From Couchioplanes caeruleus (GTDB taxonomy: Bacteria > Actinomycetota > Actinomycetes > Mycobacteriales > Micromonosporaceae): a stretch of 64,000 nucleotides of DNA. Every line of letters begins with the position of its first letter. Within the stretch, counting starts at the first letter, position 1. Below the pieces are notes generated by a model that ran no database searches, was not told where the DNA came from, and saw only the letters and a program-made list of their open reading frames with translations. The DNA is taken from contig NZ_RJKL01000001.1 in assembly GCF_003751945.1 (NCBI RefSeq), positions 124,001 to 188,000 on the forward strand, in the 5' to 3' direction. This document shows positions 25,994 through 34,153 of the stretch, piece after piece. The position numbers were made by a program, and so were the translations under genes.

Positions 25994-27940
25994 GTGAGCG
26001 GCAGCCGCTTCCGCTACGGGGCGTGGCGCGACGGGCCGGACCCGCTCGCGCCGCCGTACGACGTGCGCGCCGCGGTCGACGAGGTGGGCGAGCGCGTCCT
26101 GGGCGGGGAGAGCCTGCACGACGCGCTGCGCGACTTGATCCGCCGTGGCCCGCGCGACGGCCGCGGCCTCGACGATCTGCGGGCCCGCGCCCAGCGGCTG
26201 CGCCGGGACGCGCTGCGCCGGGGCAACCTCGACGGCGCGGTCACCCGCGCGCGGCAGCTCCTGGACCAGGCACTCGCCGCCGAACGCGACGAGCTGCGCG
26301 GCCGCGGCGACCCTTTCCGCGAGGCGGTCCTGGACAACCTGCCGCGCTCCACGTCGCGCGCGGTCGACGAACTCTCCGGCTACGACTGGGCCAGCGCCGA
26401 GGCCCGCGGCCTCTACCAGCAGATCCTCGCCGGCCTGCGGCGCGAGGTCGTCGAGCAGCGCTTCGCCGGCCTGCGGGAGGCCCTCGGGGACCCGTCCGCC
26501 GAGGCCCGGGTGGCCGAGATGATCGGCGACCTCAACGACCTGCTCCGTCGCCATGCCCGTGGCGAGGACACCGGCGACGCGTTCGCGCGGTTCATGGCCC
26601 GGCACGGCGATTTCTTCCCGGAGCGGCCGGCGAGCGTCGAGGAGCTGATCGACTCGCTGGCCCGGCGGGCCGCCGCGGCCGAGCGGCTGCTGCGCTCCCT
26701 GAGCCCGCAGCAGCGCGAGGAGCTGTCGCGGCTCATGGACCAGGCGTTGGGCGGCGGACCTCTGCGCGACCGGCTCGCCGAGCTGACCGAGAACCTGCGG
26801 GCACTGCGACCGGGACTCGCCTGGGGCCGTGGCGAGCGCGTGCGCGGTCCCGGCGACCTCGGCTACGGCGACGCCGCCGCGGCACTGGGTGAGATCGGCG
26901 AGCTGGACGAGCTGCTCGACCAGTTGAGCCAGGAACATTCCGGCGCCACCCTCGACGACGTCGACGTGGAGGCGGTGGAACGCCAGCTCGGCCGGGACGC
27001 CGCGGACGACGTCCGGCGCCTGCGCGAGCTGGAGCGCGAGCTGCGGCGCCAGGGCTGGGTCACCCGCGACGAGCAGGGGCTGACGCTGTCGCCGAAGGCG
27101 CTGCGGCGGCTCGGGCGCACGGCGCTGGCCCGGGTCTTCGACGACCTCGGCGGACGGCGGCGCGGCGAGCACGACCTGCGCGACGCCGGCGCGGCCGGGG
27201 ACCTGACCGGCTCGTCGCGGCGCTGGCACTTCGGCGACGAGCAGCCGATCGACGTGGTGCGCACGGTCGGCAACGCGGTCCGCCGCCGCGCCGGCGGGGG
27301 CGCCGCGCTGCTGCCCGTCCGCCTGCAGCCGGAGGACTTCGAGGTCGCCGAGACCGAGCGGCGCGCCTCCGCGGTGGTGGCGCTCTGCGTCGACTTGTCG
27401 TACTCGATGTTCGCCGACGGCCGCTGGGGCCCGATGAAGCAGACGGCCCTGGCCCTGTCGCACCTTGTGGCGACCCGGTTCCCGCAGGACTCGCTGCAGA
27501 TCGTGGGCTTCGGGCGCCACGCGATGCCGCTGTCGCAGGGCGAACTGGCCGCGGTCGAGCCGGACCTGGTCCAGGGCACCAATCTGCAGCACGCGCTCAA
27601 GCTGGCCGGCCGGCACCTGCGCCGGCATCCGGGCGCGGAGCCGGTGGTGCTGGTGGTGACCGACGGCGAGCCGACCGCGCATCTCGAGGCGGACGGCGAG
27701 GCGTTCTTCACCTGGCCGACCGATCCGGAGACCGTCCGGCTCACCGTGCGCGAGGTGGACCAGCTCACCCGGTACGGCGCCACGCTGAACCTGTTCATGC
27801 TCGGGGAGGAGCCGGGCCTGCGGCGGTTCGTCGACGCCGTGGCCCAGCGCAGCGGCGGGCGGGTGTTCAGCCCGGACGTGGGCGAGCTCGGCCGCTATGT
27901 GGTGGACGACTACGTGCGCAGCCGACGCGGTCGGCGGTAA
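25994..27940 (+). CDS. VWA-domain protein partnered with the MoxR ATPase
   Basis: 648 residues, GTG start. Residues 1-440 are unusually rich in Arg, Glu, Asp and Leu and mostly helical, probably several coiled segments. The VWA domain occupies roughly 450-640 with the MIDAS motif CVDLSYSMFADG (DxSxS), the Thr in QGTNLQHAL and the Asp in VVTDGEPTAHL. CoxE-like proteins of this kind work with a MoxR ATPase as a metal-dependent chaperone. No dehydrogenase or chelatase target is adjacent. Confidence 0.9.
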   Translation: MSGSRFRYGAWRDGPDPLAPPYDVRAAVDEVGERVLGGESLHDALRDLIRRGPRDGRGLDDLRARAQRLRRDALRRGNLDGAVTRARQLLDQALAAERDELRGRGDPFREAVLDNLPRSTSRAVDELSGYDWASAEARGLYQQILAGLRREVVEQRFAGLREALGDPSAEARVAEMIGDLNDLLRRHARGEDTGDAFARFMARHGDFFPERPASVEELIDSLARRAAAAERLLRSLSPQQREELSRLMDQALGGGPLRDRLAELTENLRALRPGLAWGRGERVRGPGDLGYGDAAAALGEIGELDELLDQLSQEHSGATLDDVDVEAVERQLGRDAADDVRRLRELERELRRQGWVTRDEQGLTLSPKALRRLGRTALARVFDDLGGRRRGEHDLRDAGAAGDLTGSSRRWHFGDEQPIDVVRTVGNAVRRRAGGGAALLPVRLQPEDFEVAETERRASAVVALCVDLSYSMFADGRWGPMKQTALALSHLVATRFPQDSLQIVGFGRHAMPLSQGELAAVEPDLVQGTNLQHALKLAGRHLRRHPGAEPVVLVVTDGEPTAHLEADGEAFFTWPTDPETVRLTVREVDQLTRYGATLNLFMLGEEPGLRRFVDAVAQRSGGRVFSPDVGELGRYVVDDYVRSRRGRR

Positions 27941-27950
27941 GGGGCTTCAG

Positions 27951-27967
27951 CCTATCTTCCTAGGATG
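27951..27967. repeat. Copy 1 of the intergenic motif CCTA-N3-TCCTAGGA-YG
   Basis: Sequence cctatcttcctaggatg, 11 bp after the VWA gene stop. It includes the palindrome tcctagga. Other copies are at 43578-43594 and 55961-55977. Confidence 0.6.
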
Positions 27968-28022
27968 AATTAGGCGTGGTGGCGCCCGGCACGGGGTGCT
28001 CCTCGGCCGTGGTAAGGCTGGA

Positions 28023-28028
28023 TATAGT
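28023..28028 (+). promoter_or_regulatory. Candidate -10 element TATAGT upstream of the CDP-alcohol phosphotransferase operon
   Basis: TATAGT sits 67 bp before the ATG at 28095, which itself has a GAGAGGGGGG ribosome-binding site. The corresponding -35 region is poor, so the assignment is tentative. It would be the promoter for the pgsA-DUF881-sbp-DUF881 set. Confidence 0.4.
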
Positions 28029-28094
28029 GATTCGGCGAGCGAGCCAGGGGAACGGCGCCGAGCTCGCGGCCGGTCCGGGGGAGAGGGGGGCGCC

Positions 28095-28712
28095 ATGTCG
28101 CAGCAGGCTGCGCCCATCACCGCCAGCAACCGCATCTGGACGCTCCCCAACATCATCAGCTTCGTCCGGCTGCTGGGCGTGCCGCTCTTCCTCTACCTGC
28201 TGCTCGGCGCGGAGAACGACGTCGCGGCGGTGGTCGTGCTCGCGCTCGGCGGCACCACCGACTGGGTCGACGGGTACGTCGCCCGCCGGATGAACTCGGT
28301 CAGCCGGCTCGGGGAGCTGCTCGACCCGTTCGCCGACCGGCTCTACATCCTGGCCACCCTCACCGGCTTCACCGTGCGCGAGGTCGTCCCCTGGTGGCTG
28401 ACCGGCGCCCTGCTGCTGCGCGAGGCGTTCCTCGGCGTCGTCCTGCTCGTGCTGCGCCGCCACGGGTACGGGCCGCCGCCCGTGCACTACGTCGGCAAGA
28501 CCGGCACGTTCATGCTGCTCGCCGCATTCCCGGTCCTGCTGCTGGCCCATGCGGTCCCGTCGATCGCCGACGTCACCGCGCCGCTCGGCTGGGCCATCGC
28601 GTGGTGGGCCCTGGGTCTCTACTGGATCGCCGCCGTCCTCTACCTGGTGCAGGCCCGTGCGCTGCTGCGCGCCGACCGCGTCCACGAGCGGCGCGAGGCA
28701 GTCGCCGGATGA
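28095..28712 (+). CDS. CDP-alcohol phosphatidyltransferase (PgsA2-like)
   Basis: 205 residues, four to five membrane helices. The full family motif D-x2-DG-x2-AR-x8-G-x3-D-x3-D runs from Asp56 (DWVDGYVARR) to Asp81 (GELLDPFAD). Transfers a phosphatidyl group from a CDP-diacylglycerol-type donor to an alcohol at the membrane; its position before the DUF881 genes matches the gene named pgsA2 in mycobacteria, whose product is not settled. The ATG at 28095 has a strong purine-rich ribosome-binding site. The stop overlaps the next ATG. Confidence 0.92.
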   Translation: MSQQAAPITASNRIWTLPNIISFVRLLGVPLFLYLLLGAENDVAAVVVLALGGTTDWVDGYVARRMNSVSRLGELLDPFADRLYILATLTGFTVREVVPWWLTGALLLREAFLGVVLLVLRRHGYGPPPVHYVGKTGTFMLLAAFPVLLLAHAVPSIADVTAPLGWAIAWWALGLYWIAAVLYLVQARALLRADRVHERREAVAG

Positions 28713-29593
28713 GCTCGCCCGACGGCGGGGGCGCGCAGCCCCGGACCTTCACCCCGGACTTCCTCACCGAGCTGTTCCGCAATCCGCTGGACCCGGGGTA
28801 CGCCGACGCGGCCGCGCGCCGGGCCCGCGGCGAAGGCCCGACCGCCGCCCGCCGCAAGTTGTTCAGTGCGATCAGCGCGCTGACCCTGGCCGGAGTGGGC
28901 TTCCTGCTGGTCGTGGCCTACCGGCAGACCGTCGCCGACGAGCCGGCCCGGGCCCGGGCCCGCGACACCCTCATCGAACAGGTGCAGAACCGCCGCGAGG
29001 AGACCGCCGAGCTGCAGACCCGCGCCGAGCGGCTCCGCGCCGAGGTCGCCGACCTGCGCGAGCGTCAGCTCGGCGGCGCCGCCGTGGCACGGCTGCGCGA
29101 CCTGGAGGCGGAGACCGGGCTGGCGCCGGTACGCGGCTCGGGCGCCCGGGTCACCGTCGGCGACGGACCGACCCCGATCGACCCGGCCACCGGGGAACGC
29201 CGCAGCGAGGCCCGGGTCCGCGACACCGACCTGCAGCTCGCGACCAACGCGCTCTGGGCGGCCGGCGCCGAGGCGATCGCGGTCAACGGTCAGCGGCTCA
29301 CCTCCACCTCGACGATCCGCCAGGCCGGGCAGGCGATCCTGGTCGACTTCCGGCCGGTGACCACGCCGTACCAGGTCGTCGCGATCGGGCCGGAGTCGCT
29401 CGTGGAGAACTTCCGCGACGGCACGGCCGGGCGGTTCTTCCGGGCCCTGCACACCAAGTACGGCATGTCGTACGACGTCGCCGAGGTGCGGGACGTGACC
29501 CTCGACGCCGCCACCGAGCCGAATCTGCGCCAGGCCACCCCGTCCACGCCGCCCACGGCGTCCCCGTCCAGCTCCCCGTCGGAAGGCGGCTGA
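28709..29593 (+). CDS. DUF881 membrane-anchored protein (first of two)
   Basis: 294 residues, ATGA overlap with the previous gene. A cytoplasmic N-terminus of about 50 residues precedes one transmembrane segment (ALTLAGVGFLLVVAYRQT, near 55-72). A coiled coil (about 85-125) and the DUF881 domain follow (RDTDLQLATNALWAAGAEAIAVN), then a Ser/Thr/Pro tail. In actinobacteria and firmicutes DUF881 proteins occur with the small basic protein; their role is thought to be at the envelope or division site but is unproven. Confidence 0.9.
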   Translation: MSSPDGGGAQPRTFTPDFLTELFRNPLDPGYADAAARRARGEGPTAARRKLFSAISALTLAGVGFLLVVAYRQTVADEPARARARDTLIEQVQNRREETAELQTRAERLRAEVADLRERQLGGAAVARLRDLEAETGLAPVRGSGARVTVGDGPTPIDPATGERRSEARVRDTDLQLATNALWAAGAEAIAVNGQRLTSTSTIRQAGQAILVDFRPVTTPYQVVAIGPESLVENFRDGTAGRFFRALHTKYGMSYDVAEVRDVTLDAATEPNLRQATPSTPPTASPSSSPSEGG

Positions 29594-29925
29594 TGATCGC
29601 CGTACTCGCCCTGATCGCCGGTGTCGTCCTCGGGATCGTGTTCCATCCCACGGTGCCGCCGGCGCTGCAGCCGTACCTTCCCATCGCGGTCGTCGCCGCG
29701 CTCGACGCGGTCTTCGGCGGGGTTCGGGCGAAGCTCGACGGGATCTTCGACGACAAGCAGTTCGTCGTGTCGTTCATCGCCAACGTGGTGGTGGCGGCGC
29801 TGATCGTCTACCTGGGTGACCAGCTCGGCGTGGGCGGCCAGCTCTCCACGGGGGTCGTGGTGGTCCTCGGCGTGCGCATCTTCGGCAACGTGGCGGCGAT
29901 CCGCCGGCACCTGTTCCGGGCATAG
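29593..29925 (+). CDS. sbp: Small basic protein (Sbp, DUF1290)
   Basis: 110 residues with three membrane segments. The family-typical start MIAVLALIAGVVLGIVFHP and the conserved AALDAVFGGVRAKLDGIFDDKQFVVSF-type loop (residues 35-61) are present. Overlaps the first DUF881 stop by one base and precedes the second by 9 bp. Function unknown; invariably linked to DUF881 genes. Confidence 0.93.
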   Translation: MIAVLALIAGVVLGIVFHPTVPPALQPYLPIAVVAALDAVFGGVRAKLDGIFDDKQFVVSFIANVVVAALIVYLGDQLGVGGQLSTGVVVVLGVRIFGNVAAIRRHLFRA

Positions 29926-29934
29926 GGGCGGGCG

Positions 29935-30864
29935 ATGAGCGACGAGAAGGACCCCCAGGACCGGCCGGGCGACACTACGACGCCGCCGGCCGAGACGCCG
30001 CCGGCCGAGACGCCGCCGGCCACCGAAGAGACGGCAGCGGCCGAGCCCGTTGAGCCGGACGAACCGGAGAAGTCCGAAGATCCGCCTGTCCCGGATGAGC
30101 CGGCGCCCGCGGAGTCACCCGAAGCGGTGAGCGCCGCGCCGGCCGCTGAGCCGGTCGCCGCGCCGTGGCGCCGCCTGTCGTCGGCGGGCGCGCTCATCTG
30201 GGTGCTGCTGGCGCTGTTCGGCTTCACCCTCGTGGTGCAGTTGCGCAGCAACGACGCGGACTCCGGCCTGGCCTCGGCCCGGCAGGAGGACCTGGTCCGG
30301 ATCCTGTCCGATCTGGAGGCCCGCGACCAGCGGTTGCAACAGGAGATCAACACCCTGGAGGAGAGCCAGCAACAGCTCACCTCCGGCGTCGCCGGGCGCC
30401 AGGCCGCCCTGGCCGAGGCCGGCAAGCGCGCGCAGGAGCTGGGCCTGCTTTCCGGCACGCTCCCCGCCCGCGGACCCGGGTTGAAGATCACCATTGACCC
30501 GCGCGGGCAGCCGCTGAAGGCGTCGGCGATCCTCAACGCCGTGCAGGAGCTGCGCGGTGCCGGCGGGGAAGTGATGGAGCTCATCGGCAACAACGGCGTC
30601 TCGGTGCGCATCGTCGCGTCGTCGTACTTCGTCGATGCCGACGGCGGTGATGTCATGGTCGACGGTAAGCAGCTCAGCGGCCCGTACACGCTCTGGGTGA
30701 TCGGCGTGCCGGCGACCATGCAGACCGCGTTGCAGATCCCCGGTGGGGTGGTGGCGTTGGTGAGCCAGGCCGGCGGTAACGTGACCATGGAGCAGCGCAC
30801 CACGGTCGAAGTGACCGCGGTGCGTCAGCCAGCCAGCCTGCAGTACGCGCGTCCGGTCTCCTGA
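29935..30864 (+). CDS. DUF881 membrane-anchored protein (second)
   Basis: 309 residues. A long acidic Pro/Glu-rich cytoplasmic head (residues 1-75, with the repeat AETPPAETPPA) precedes one membrane helix (AGALIWVLLALFGFTLVVQL) and a coiled coil (QDQRLQQEINTLEESQQQL). The DUF881 domain follows, including ILNAVQELRGAGGEVMELIG. Paralogue of the gene at 28709, with the same topology. The head is much more acidic than that of its sister and could be an interaction tail. Confidence 0.9.
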   Translation: MSDEKDPQDRPGDTTTPPAETPPAETPPATEETAAAEPVEPDEPEKSEDPPVPDEPAPAESPEAVSAAPAAEPVAAPWRRLSSAGALIWVLLALFGFTLVVQLRSNDADSGLASARQEDLVRILSDLEARDQRLQQEINTLEESQQQLTSGVAGRQAALAEAGKRAQELGLLSGTLPARGPGLKITIDPRGQPLKASAILNAVQELRGAGGEVMELIGNNGVSVRIVASSYFVDADGGDVMVDGKQLSGPYTLWVIGVPATMQTALQIPGGVVALVSQAGGNVTMEQRTTVEVTAVRQPASLQYARPVS

Positions 30865-30892
30865 GCGGGCGCGCTTCTCAACGGAGGAATGC

Positions 30893-31273
30893 GTGATTCC
30901 CGAGGATCTGCGGTACACGGCCGAGCACGAGTGGGTGTCCGGTGACGGCACCGGGCCCGTGCGCGTGGGCATCACCCACTTCGCGCAGGACGCGCTCGGC
31001 GACATCGTCTTCGTGCAGTTGCCCGAGGAGGGCACCACGGTGCAGGCCGGTGACCAGCTCGGCGAGATCGAGTCGACCAAGAGCGTGTCGGAGATCTACG
31101 CGCCTGTCGCGGGCACCGTGGTCGCCCGCAACGCGACGCTCGCCGACGAACCGGAGCTGATCAACGCCGAGCCGTACGCCGCCGGGTGGCTGGTGGAGAT
31201 CGCCCCGGAGGACCCGGCGGCGCTCTCCGGCCTGCTGGACGCCGAGGCCTACAAGGCACTGACCGACGGCTGA
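30893..31273 (+). CDS. gcvH: Glycine cleavage system H protein
   Basis: 126 residues, GTG start with GGAGGA eight bases upstream. Lipoyl carrier of the glycine cleavage complex, shuttling the aminomethyl group between GcvP and GcvT. The lipoylation Lys is in GEIESTKSVSEIY (near residue 63), and TAEHEWV at the start is diagnostic. Here it is separated from gcvP by about 14 kb. I see no glycine riboswitch upstream of gcvH in the window. Confidence 0.96.
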   Translation: MIPEDLRYTAEHEWVSGDGTGPVRVGITHFAQDALGDIVFVQLPEEGTTVQAGDQLGEIESTKSVSEIYAPVAGTVVARNATLADEPELINAEPYAAGWLVEIAPEDPAALSGLLDAEAYKALTDG

Positions 31274-31307
31274 GCCGGACCGGTCCGCCCGTCGCCCGCG
31301 CGTCCGG

Positions 31308-31336
31308 TTGCCCGCCATTTCGGCGCTGACTAGGCT
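31308..31336 (+). promoter_or_regulatory. Promoter of the FHA (garA-like) gene: TTGCCC-17-TAGGCT
   Basis: A -35 TTGCCC (31308-31313) and -10 TAGGCT (31331-31336) separated by exactly 17 bp form the best housekeeping promoter in the window. The predicted start near 31343 gives a leader of about 150 nt before the FHA gene. No hairpin regulator is obvious in this leader. Confidence 0.65.
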
Positions 31337-31494
31337 CGCGGGGCACATGTAGAACTGTTATTACTTCGAAACCGATAGTCGTACGTCCGGAGTACCGGGC
31401 AGCGGCGGCGGGGGCGCTGCGCTCCGGACCTCTCGTCCGGCTCGCTCACCCTTCGTCGTCGGGCGGCGACCGAAACAGATCCGTGAGGTGGTCC

Positions 31495-31947
31495 ATGACG
31501 CGCCCAGACGACGAGTTCCCCCCGCTCGACGTCACGTCCACGCTGAACCTCGGAGCGCTCGACGAGGTGCTCGAGGGTCCCGAGACCGACGTGGTGCCGA
31601 GCCGCATGTCCGGCTCGCTGCCGCCAGGGATGGCCCTGCTGGTGGTGCGCCGGGGTCCCAACGCGGGTGCGCGGTTCCTGCTGGACCATGACGTGACCAC
31701 GAGCGGGCGGCACCCCGACAGCGACATCTTCCTCGACGACGTGACGGTGTCGCGCCGACACGCCGAGTTCCACCGTGACGGAGGTACGTTCACGGTCCGT
31801 GACGTCGGCTCGCTCAACGGCACGTACGTGAACCGTGAGCGGGTCGAGTCCGCGACCCTGAGCAACGGCGACGAGGTCCAGATCGGCAAGTTCCGCCTGG
31901 TCTTCATCGCCGGTCCGCGGCCGGAGGGCGAGGGCGGCGGGGCGTGA
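31495..31947 (+). CDS. garA: FHA-domain regulator, GarA/OdhI type
   Basis: 150 residues from the ATG preceded by GAGGTGG; a GTG 12 bp upstream is possible. The short N-terminal tail has the phospho-acceptor segment VTSTLNLG (residues 13-20), and the FHA domain spans 50-140 with SGRHPDSDIFLDDVTVSRRHAEF and GSLNGTYVNRERV. In mycobacteria GarA is phosphorylated by PknB/PknG and then controls 2-oxoglutarate-using enzymes. Its place between gcvH and the MerR gene is conserved. Coupled to the next gene by GTGA. Confidence 0.85.
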   Translation: MTRPDDEFPPLDVTSTLNLGALDEVLEGPETDVVPSRMSGSLPPGMALLVVRRGPNAGARFLLDHDVTTSGRHPDSDIFLDDVTVSRRHAEFHRDGGTFTVRDVGSLNGTYVNRERVESATLSNGDEVQIGKFRLVFIAGPRPEGEGGGA

Positions 31948-32687
31948 ACCCGGCGGGGGCGGCCGCACACGACCCGGGCACGCGCCCGGGTCGTGACGTC
32001 GCGCTGATGAGCATCGGGGAGGTGCTGGCCCAACTGCGCACGGAGTTCCCCGACACGACGATCTCCAAGCTCCGGTTCCTGGAGGCGGAGGGGCTGGTCG
32101 ACCCGCAGCGCACCGCCTCCGGCTACCGCAAGTATTCGTGGAACGACGTGGCCCGGCTGCGGTTCGTGCTGACCGCGCAGCGGGACCAGTATCTCCCGCT
32201 GCGGGTCATCCGCGAGCAGCTCGAGGCCCTCGAACGCGGCGACGATCCGCTGAGCCGCCAGCGGCCGTCGCTGGTCGCGGTGGGTTCGGAGGCGGAGGTC
32301 GCCGCGGACGCGGCCGACGCCCGGGTGGCCCGCGCCGACCTGATCGAACGGACGGGCGTCGCCGAGCCGCTGCTCAGCGAACTCGAACGCATCGGCCTGG
32401 TCACCTCCCGCCCGCCGGGCTGGTACGACGGCGACGCGGTGGTGATCGTGGAGGCGGTCGCCGGCCTGACCCGCCACGGCCTCGAGGTGCGCCACCTCCG
32501 CGCCTTCCGCGCCGGCGCGGACCGTGAGGTGGGCTTGTTCGCCCAACTGCTGGCGCCGTTGGTGCGCCAGCAGGACCCGGCGGCGCGGGCCAGGGCGGCG
32601 GAGACCGCCCGGGAGCTGCAGGCGCTGTCGCAGCGGCTGCACGCGGCGCTGGTGCGCTCGGGTCTGCGCGACACCCTCGGTCGCTGA
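31944..32687 (+). CDS. ftsR: MerR-family regulator (FtsR type)
   Basis: 247 residues, GTG overlapping the garA stop. The MerR HTH is at 22-90 (SIGEVLAQLRTEFPDTTISKLRFLEAEG with QRTASGYRKYSW). The long C-terminal region is helical with a WYDGDAVVIVEA motif. Orthologues of mycobacterial Rv1828 sit in the same place; the corynebacterial one (FtsR) activates ftsZ. The name is by position and family. Confidence 0.8.
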   Translation: MNPAGAAAHDPGTRPGRDVALMSIGEVLAQLRTEFPDTTISKLRFLEAEGLVDPQRTASGYRKYSWNDVARLRFVLTAQRDQYLPLRVIREQLEALERGDDPLSRQRPSLVAVGSEAEVAADAADARVARADLIERTGVAEPLLSELERIGLVTSRPPGWYDGDAVVIVEAVAGLTRHGLEVRHLRAFRAGADREVGLFAQLLAPLVRQQDPAARARAAETARELQALSQRLHAALVRSGLRDTLGR

Positions 32688-32954
32688 ACGGCGGGCGGGT
32701 TACGCCGAGCGCTTAACCGCCCCGGTCGCCCCGGTGCGGCGCCGGCGGGGACAGGCGGCGGCCGATCTGGCCCCCTACCTGCGGTTCGGACCGTTGCGGC
32801 GGGGTATGGCCACAGGGATCGGACACGGACCTCGTGTGGCGCCTGTCCCGCGGCGCCCGTGTACCGTGCAGGATAGGGCGGGATACAGCCTGACGATCGC
32901 CGCTGGCGCGGTGACCGACGGGGCGGCGAACGACGTGCGACACGGAGGCGGGCG
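32688..32954. other. Intergenic region between ftsR and the DUF151 gene
   Basis: 267 bp without a convincing gene. It contains clusters of GC-rich inverted sequence but no promoter that I can place with confidence. Confidence 0.5.
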
Positions 32955-33419
32955 GTGCGCGAGCTGAGCGTGGTCGGGGTTCGGGTGGAGCTGCCCAGCA
33001 ACCAGCCGATCGTCCTGCTCAGGGAGGTCGACGGCGATCGGTATCTGCCGATCTGGATCGGCGCGGTGGAAGCTACCGCCATCGCGTACGAGCAGCAGGG
33101 CGTCAAGCCGGCGCGGCCCCTGACCCATGACCTGCTCCGAGATGTCCTCGCGGCGCTGGAGGCACCGCTGAAGGCCGTCGAGATCACGGAGCTGAAAGAG
33201 AACGTCTTCTACGCCGACCTGCTGATCGGCGAGGGCCTGCGCATCTCCGCGCGCCCGAGCGACTCGATCGCACTGGCGCTGCGGGTGGGCGCCCCGATCC
33301 GCTGCGCGGACCAGGTGCTGACCGAGGCCGGCATCGTCATCCCGGACGAGCAGGAAGACGAGGTCGAGAAGTTCCGCGAATTCCTCGACCAGGTCCGCCC
33401 GGAGGACTTCGCAGGCTGA
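32955..33419 (+). CDS. Bifunctional nuclease family protein (DUF151)
   Basis: 154 residues, GTG with CGGAGGCGGG upstream. The DUF151 signature LPSNQPIVLLREVDGDRYLPIWIG-like opening is followed by EATAIAYEQQG and SARPSDSIALALRVGAPI. Related plant and bacterial proteins degrade DNA and RNA in vitro, but the physiological role is unclear. Matches the position of mycobacterial Rv1829. Confidence 0.92.
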   Translation: MRELSVVGVRVELPSNQPIVLLREVDGDRYLPIWIGAVEATAIAYEQQGVKPARPLTHDLLRDVLAALEAPLKAVEITELKENVFYADLLIGEGLRISARPSDSIALALRVGAPIRCADQVLTEAGIVIPDEQEDEVEKFREFLDQVRPEDFAG

Positions 33420-33537
33420 TCGCGCACGCCGGCGCCGAGTGGCGTTTTCGCCTGTTTGTATCGACGTTCGCCACATGTCCGGTCGTCCGTCCGCGGCGTG
33501 TCGCGGCATTACCTCCCTGCTTCCGGGCACGCTGAGT

Positions 33538-33545
33538 TATAGGCT
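33538..33545 (+). promoter_or_regulatory. Candidate -10 (TTATAGGCT region) upstream of the second MerR gene
   Basis: TTATAGGCT, containing TAGGCT, lies about 50 bp before the GTG at 33592, leaving room for the GGGGAGG ribosome-binding site. No clear -35. Confidence 0.4.
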
Positions 33546-33591
33546 CGTCAGGTCCAGGTGAAGCGGCACCGCGCAGCGGGGAGGTAGTCGC

Positions 33592-34143
33592 GTGCACGGC
33601 TCAGATCCTCAGGAGGGTCCTCTCGTCGGCGAGGACGGTGAGGTCGGCTATCGCGGTGTGACCGCGTGCCAGGCGGTCGGCATCAGTTACCGCCAGCTCG
33701 ACTACTGGGCCCGCACCACGCTCGTGGTGCCCAGCATCCGTGACGCGTCGGGTTCCGGCACACAGCGCCTCTACTCGTTCCGCGACCTGGTGGTACTCAA
33801 GGTGGTCAAGCGACTGCTCGACGCCGGGGTGTCGCTGCAGAACATCCGCAAGGCGATCGAGACGCTCCGCTCGCGCGGGGTGGACGACCTGGCCGGCATC
33901 ACGCTGATCTCCGACGGCACCACCGTGTACGAGTGCCGCTCGCCGGAGGAGGTCGTCGATCTGCTCCAGGGCGGCCAGGGCGTCTTCGGCATCGCCATCG
34001 GCGGGGCCTTCAAGGAGATTCAGGGCTCGCTGTCGCACCTGCCCGCCGAGCCCGCCGCCGCACCGCAACCCGTCGGTTCACCGGCCGAGCCCGCGGCCGG
34101 TGACGAGCTGGCCGCCCGCCGCGCCCGCCGCCGGGCCGGCTGA
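33592..34143 (+). CDS. MerR-family regulator (Rv1830-like)
   Basis: 183 residues, GTG with GGGAGG upstream. The HTH (GYRGVTACQAVGISYRQLDYWARTTL) plus RLYSFRDLVVLKVVKRLLDAGVSLQNIRKAIE is typical of the second MerR gene in this actinobacterial block. A GVFGIAIGGAFKEIQGSL segment follows, then an Ala/Pro-rich tail ending in an Arg cluster. Ligand unknown. It closes the conserved block; the next gene is on the other strand. Confidence 0.9.
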   Translation: MHGSDPQEGPLVGEDGEVGYRGVTACQAVGISYRQLDYWARTTLVVPSIRDASGSGTQRLYSFRDLVVLKVVKRLLDAGVSLQNIRKAIETLRSRGVDDLAGITLISDGTTVYECRSPEEVVDLLQGGQGVFGIAIGGAFKEIQGSLSHLPAEPAAAPQPVGSPAEPAAGDELAARRARRRAG

Positions 34144-34153
34144 CGGATCCTTC

